DNA of 64,000 nt from Kitasatospora sp. NBC_00240 (GTDB lineage: Bacteria; Actinomycetota; Actinomycetes; Streptomycetales; Streptomycetaceae). Position numbers and translations under genes: made by a program. The stretch covers positions 6,448,001-6,512,000 of the forward strand of contig NZ_JAPEMU010000001.1 in the NCBI RefSeq assembly GCF_026342405.1. The letters are read 5' to 3'. Under the pieces are notes generated by a model. The model was not told where the DNA came from and did no database searches. It saw only the letters and a program-made list of their open reading frames with translations. Positions 59,541-64,000 of the stretch are shown here, one piece after another; positions within the stretch are counted from its first letter, which is position 1, and every line of letters starts with the position of its first letter.

Positions 59541-60482
59541 ATGAGCGTTACTTCCCCCTCCCAGGCCGGCACCTACCGATCCGGCTTCGCGTGCTTCGTC
59601 GGCCGCCCCAACGCGGGCAAGTCGACCCTGACCAACGCCCTGGTGGGGACGAAGGTCGCGATCACCTCCGACCGCCCCCAGACCACCCGGCACACCGTTC
59701 GCGGCATCGTGCACCGCCCGGACGCCCAGCTCGTGCTGGTCGACACCCCCGGCCTGCACAAGCCCCGCACCCTGCTCGGCGAGCGCCTCAACGACCTGGT
59801 CCGCAGCACCTGGGCGGAGGTCGACGTGATCGGCTTCTGCCTCCCGGCCGACCAGAAGCTCGGCCCCGGCGACAAGTTCATCGCCAAGGAGCTCGCCGAG
59901 GTCAAGAAGACGCCCAAGGTCGCCATCGTCACCAAGACCGACCTGGTCGACTCCAAGGCGCTGGCCGCCCAGCTGATCGCCATCCACCAGCTCGGCCTGG
60001 AACTCGGCATCGAGTGGGCCGAGATCGTTCCCGTCTCCGCCGTCGCCGACACCCAGGTCGGTCTGCTGGCCGACCTGCTCACCCCGCTGCTCCCGGCCGG
60101 CCCGCCGCTCTACCCGGACGGCGACCTCACCGACGAGCCCGAGCTGGTCATGGTCGCCGAGCTGATCCGCGAGGCGGCCCTGGAGGGTGTCCGCGACGAG
60201 CTGCCGCACTCGCTCGCCGTGGTGGTCGAGGAGATGATCCCGCGCGAGGGCCGCCCGGCGGACCGCCCCCTGCTGGACATCCACGCCAACGTGTACATCG
60301 AGCGGCAGAGCCAGAAGGCCATCGTGATCGGCGCCAAGGGTGCCCGCCTGAAGCATGTCGGCACCACCGCCCGCAAGCACATCGAGGCGCTGCTCGGCAC
60401 GCCGGTCTACCTCGACCTGCATGTCAAGGTCGCCAAGGACTGGCAGCGCGACCCCAAGCAGCTGCGCAAGCTCGGTTTCTGA
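59541..60482 (+). CDS. era: GTPase Era
   Basis: 313 residues. G1 GRPNAGKST, G2 region SDRPQTTRHT, G3 DTPGLHKP and G4 TKTD, followed by the C-terminal KH domain with IHANVYIERQSQKAIVIGAKG. Binds 16S rRNA during 30S assembly. ATG 59541. Terminator follows. Confidence 0.98.
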   Translation: MSVTSPSQAGTYRSGFACFVGRPNAGKSTLTNALVGTKVAITSDRPQTTRHTVRGIVHRPDAQLVLVDTPGLHKPRTLLGERLNDLVRSTWAEVDVIGFCLPADQKLGPGDKFIAKELAEVKKTPKVAIVTKTDLVDSKALAAQLIAIHQLGLELGIEWAEIVPVSAVADTQVGLLADLLTPLLPAGPPLYPDGDLTDEPELVMVAELIREAALEGVRDELPHSLAVVVEEMIPREGRPADRPLLDIHANVYIERQSQKAIVIGAKGARLKHVGTTARKHIEALLGTPVYLDLHVKVAKDWQRDPKQLRKLGF

Positions 60483-60506
60483 CGCACCGGTGGTCCGAGG
60501 ACACCG

Positions 60507-60540
60507 GCGAAGGGCCCGTCCGCCCGGACGGGCCCTTCGC
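60507..60540 (+). terminator. Terminator after era
   Basis: 15-bp perfect stem (60507-60521 with 60526-60540), loop GCCC, 24 bp after the stop. Confidence 0.88.
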
Positions 60541-60602
60541 CGTGCCCGGGGCCGTGCGCCCGGCCACCTCCGGCGGACGGCGACCCGGGGGCGGCCGGGG
60601 GC

Positions 60603-64000
<3,398 letters not shown>

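Overview
High-GC (about 73%) actinobacterial chromosome with codon use, GTG/TTG starts and gene order (leuS, degV, comEA-comEC, holA, rpsT, lepA, hemW, hrcA-dnaJ, rsmE, phoH-ybeY-corC-era, leuA) typical of Streptomycetaceae (Streptomyces or Kitasatospora). I cannot assign genus or species from the window alone. It is core chromosome interrupted by one integrated mobile element.

Left core (1-14.9 kb): the 3' part of leuS with its terminator, a small membrane protein, DegV, the late-competence pair comEA/comEC, holA, a lipoprotein-like membrane protein, a cobalamin-independent methionine-synthase-like enzyme on the minus strand, and a DGPF/YCII protein plus ECF42-type sigma factor behind their own ECF-type promoter.

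Mobile element (about 15.01-30.20 kb): bounded by a 41-bp perfect direct repeat inside a longer (about 113 bp) imperfect repeat that includes a conserved hairpin. The left arm (plus strand) carries a DUF6907-like protein, a DUF2637 membrane protein, four further small membrane or disordered genes and a membrane plus winged-helix protein that looks like a TraB/FtsK transfer protein without its ATPase. Next come a GntR/UTRA regulator (KorSA-like) and short Cys-rich genes. The right arm (minus strand) is a long overlapping operon: AlpA-like excisionase, small unknown genes, a DUF3987 helicase/primase-like ATPase, an HTH protein, two coiled-coil-like unknowns and, after a hairpin, a P27-type small terminase with no large terminase. 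An XRE regulator and a tyrosine integrase close the element. It mixes the plan of an actinomycete integrative conjugative element with that of a phage satellite, but has neither a recognisable DNA-pumping ATPase nor a TerL.

Right core (30.2-64 kb): rpsT, a monooxygenase-fold protein, lepA, a heterodimeric ABC exporter, a long-chain acyl-CoA ligase, hemW, an internally deleted Uma2-type nuclease gene, DUF3097, DUF2785, pspAB-htpX, the heat-shock pair hrcA-dnaJ behind a CIRCE element, rsmE, a tricorn-type protease, RDD and HIT proteins, an RNase Z-like protein, phoH-ybeY-corC, a DUF4383 protein, a cytidine-deaminase-like protein with no zinc ligands, era, an M4 (protealysin-like) protease with its emfourin-like inhibitor, and leuA behind a short Leu-rich leader peptide and attenuator.

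The most unusual signals are (i) a 700-bp chain of mutually unrelated perfect inverted repeats inside the linker-coding part of the DUF2637 gene, ending in a 12-bp palindrome flanked by 8-bp iterons; (ii) the hybrid gene content of the element; (iii) an att region whose hairpin differs between the two ends but keeps its pairing; and (iv) a perfect Shine-Dalgarno before comEC with no usable start codon in frame.
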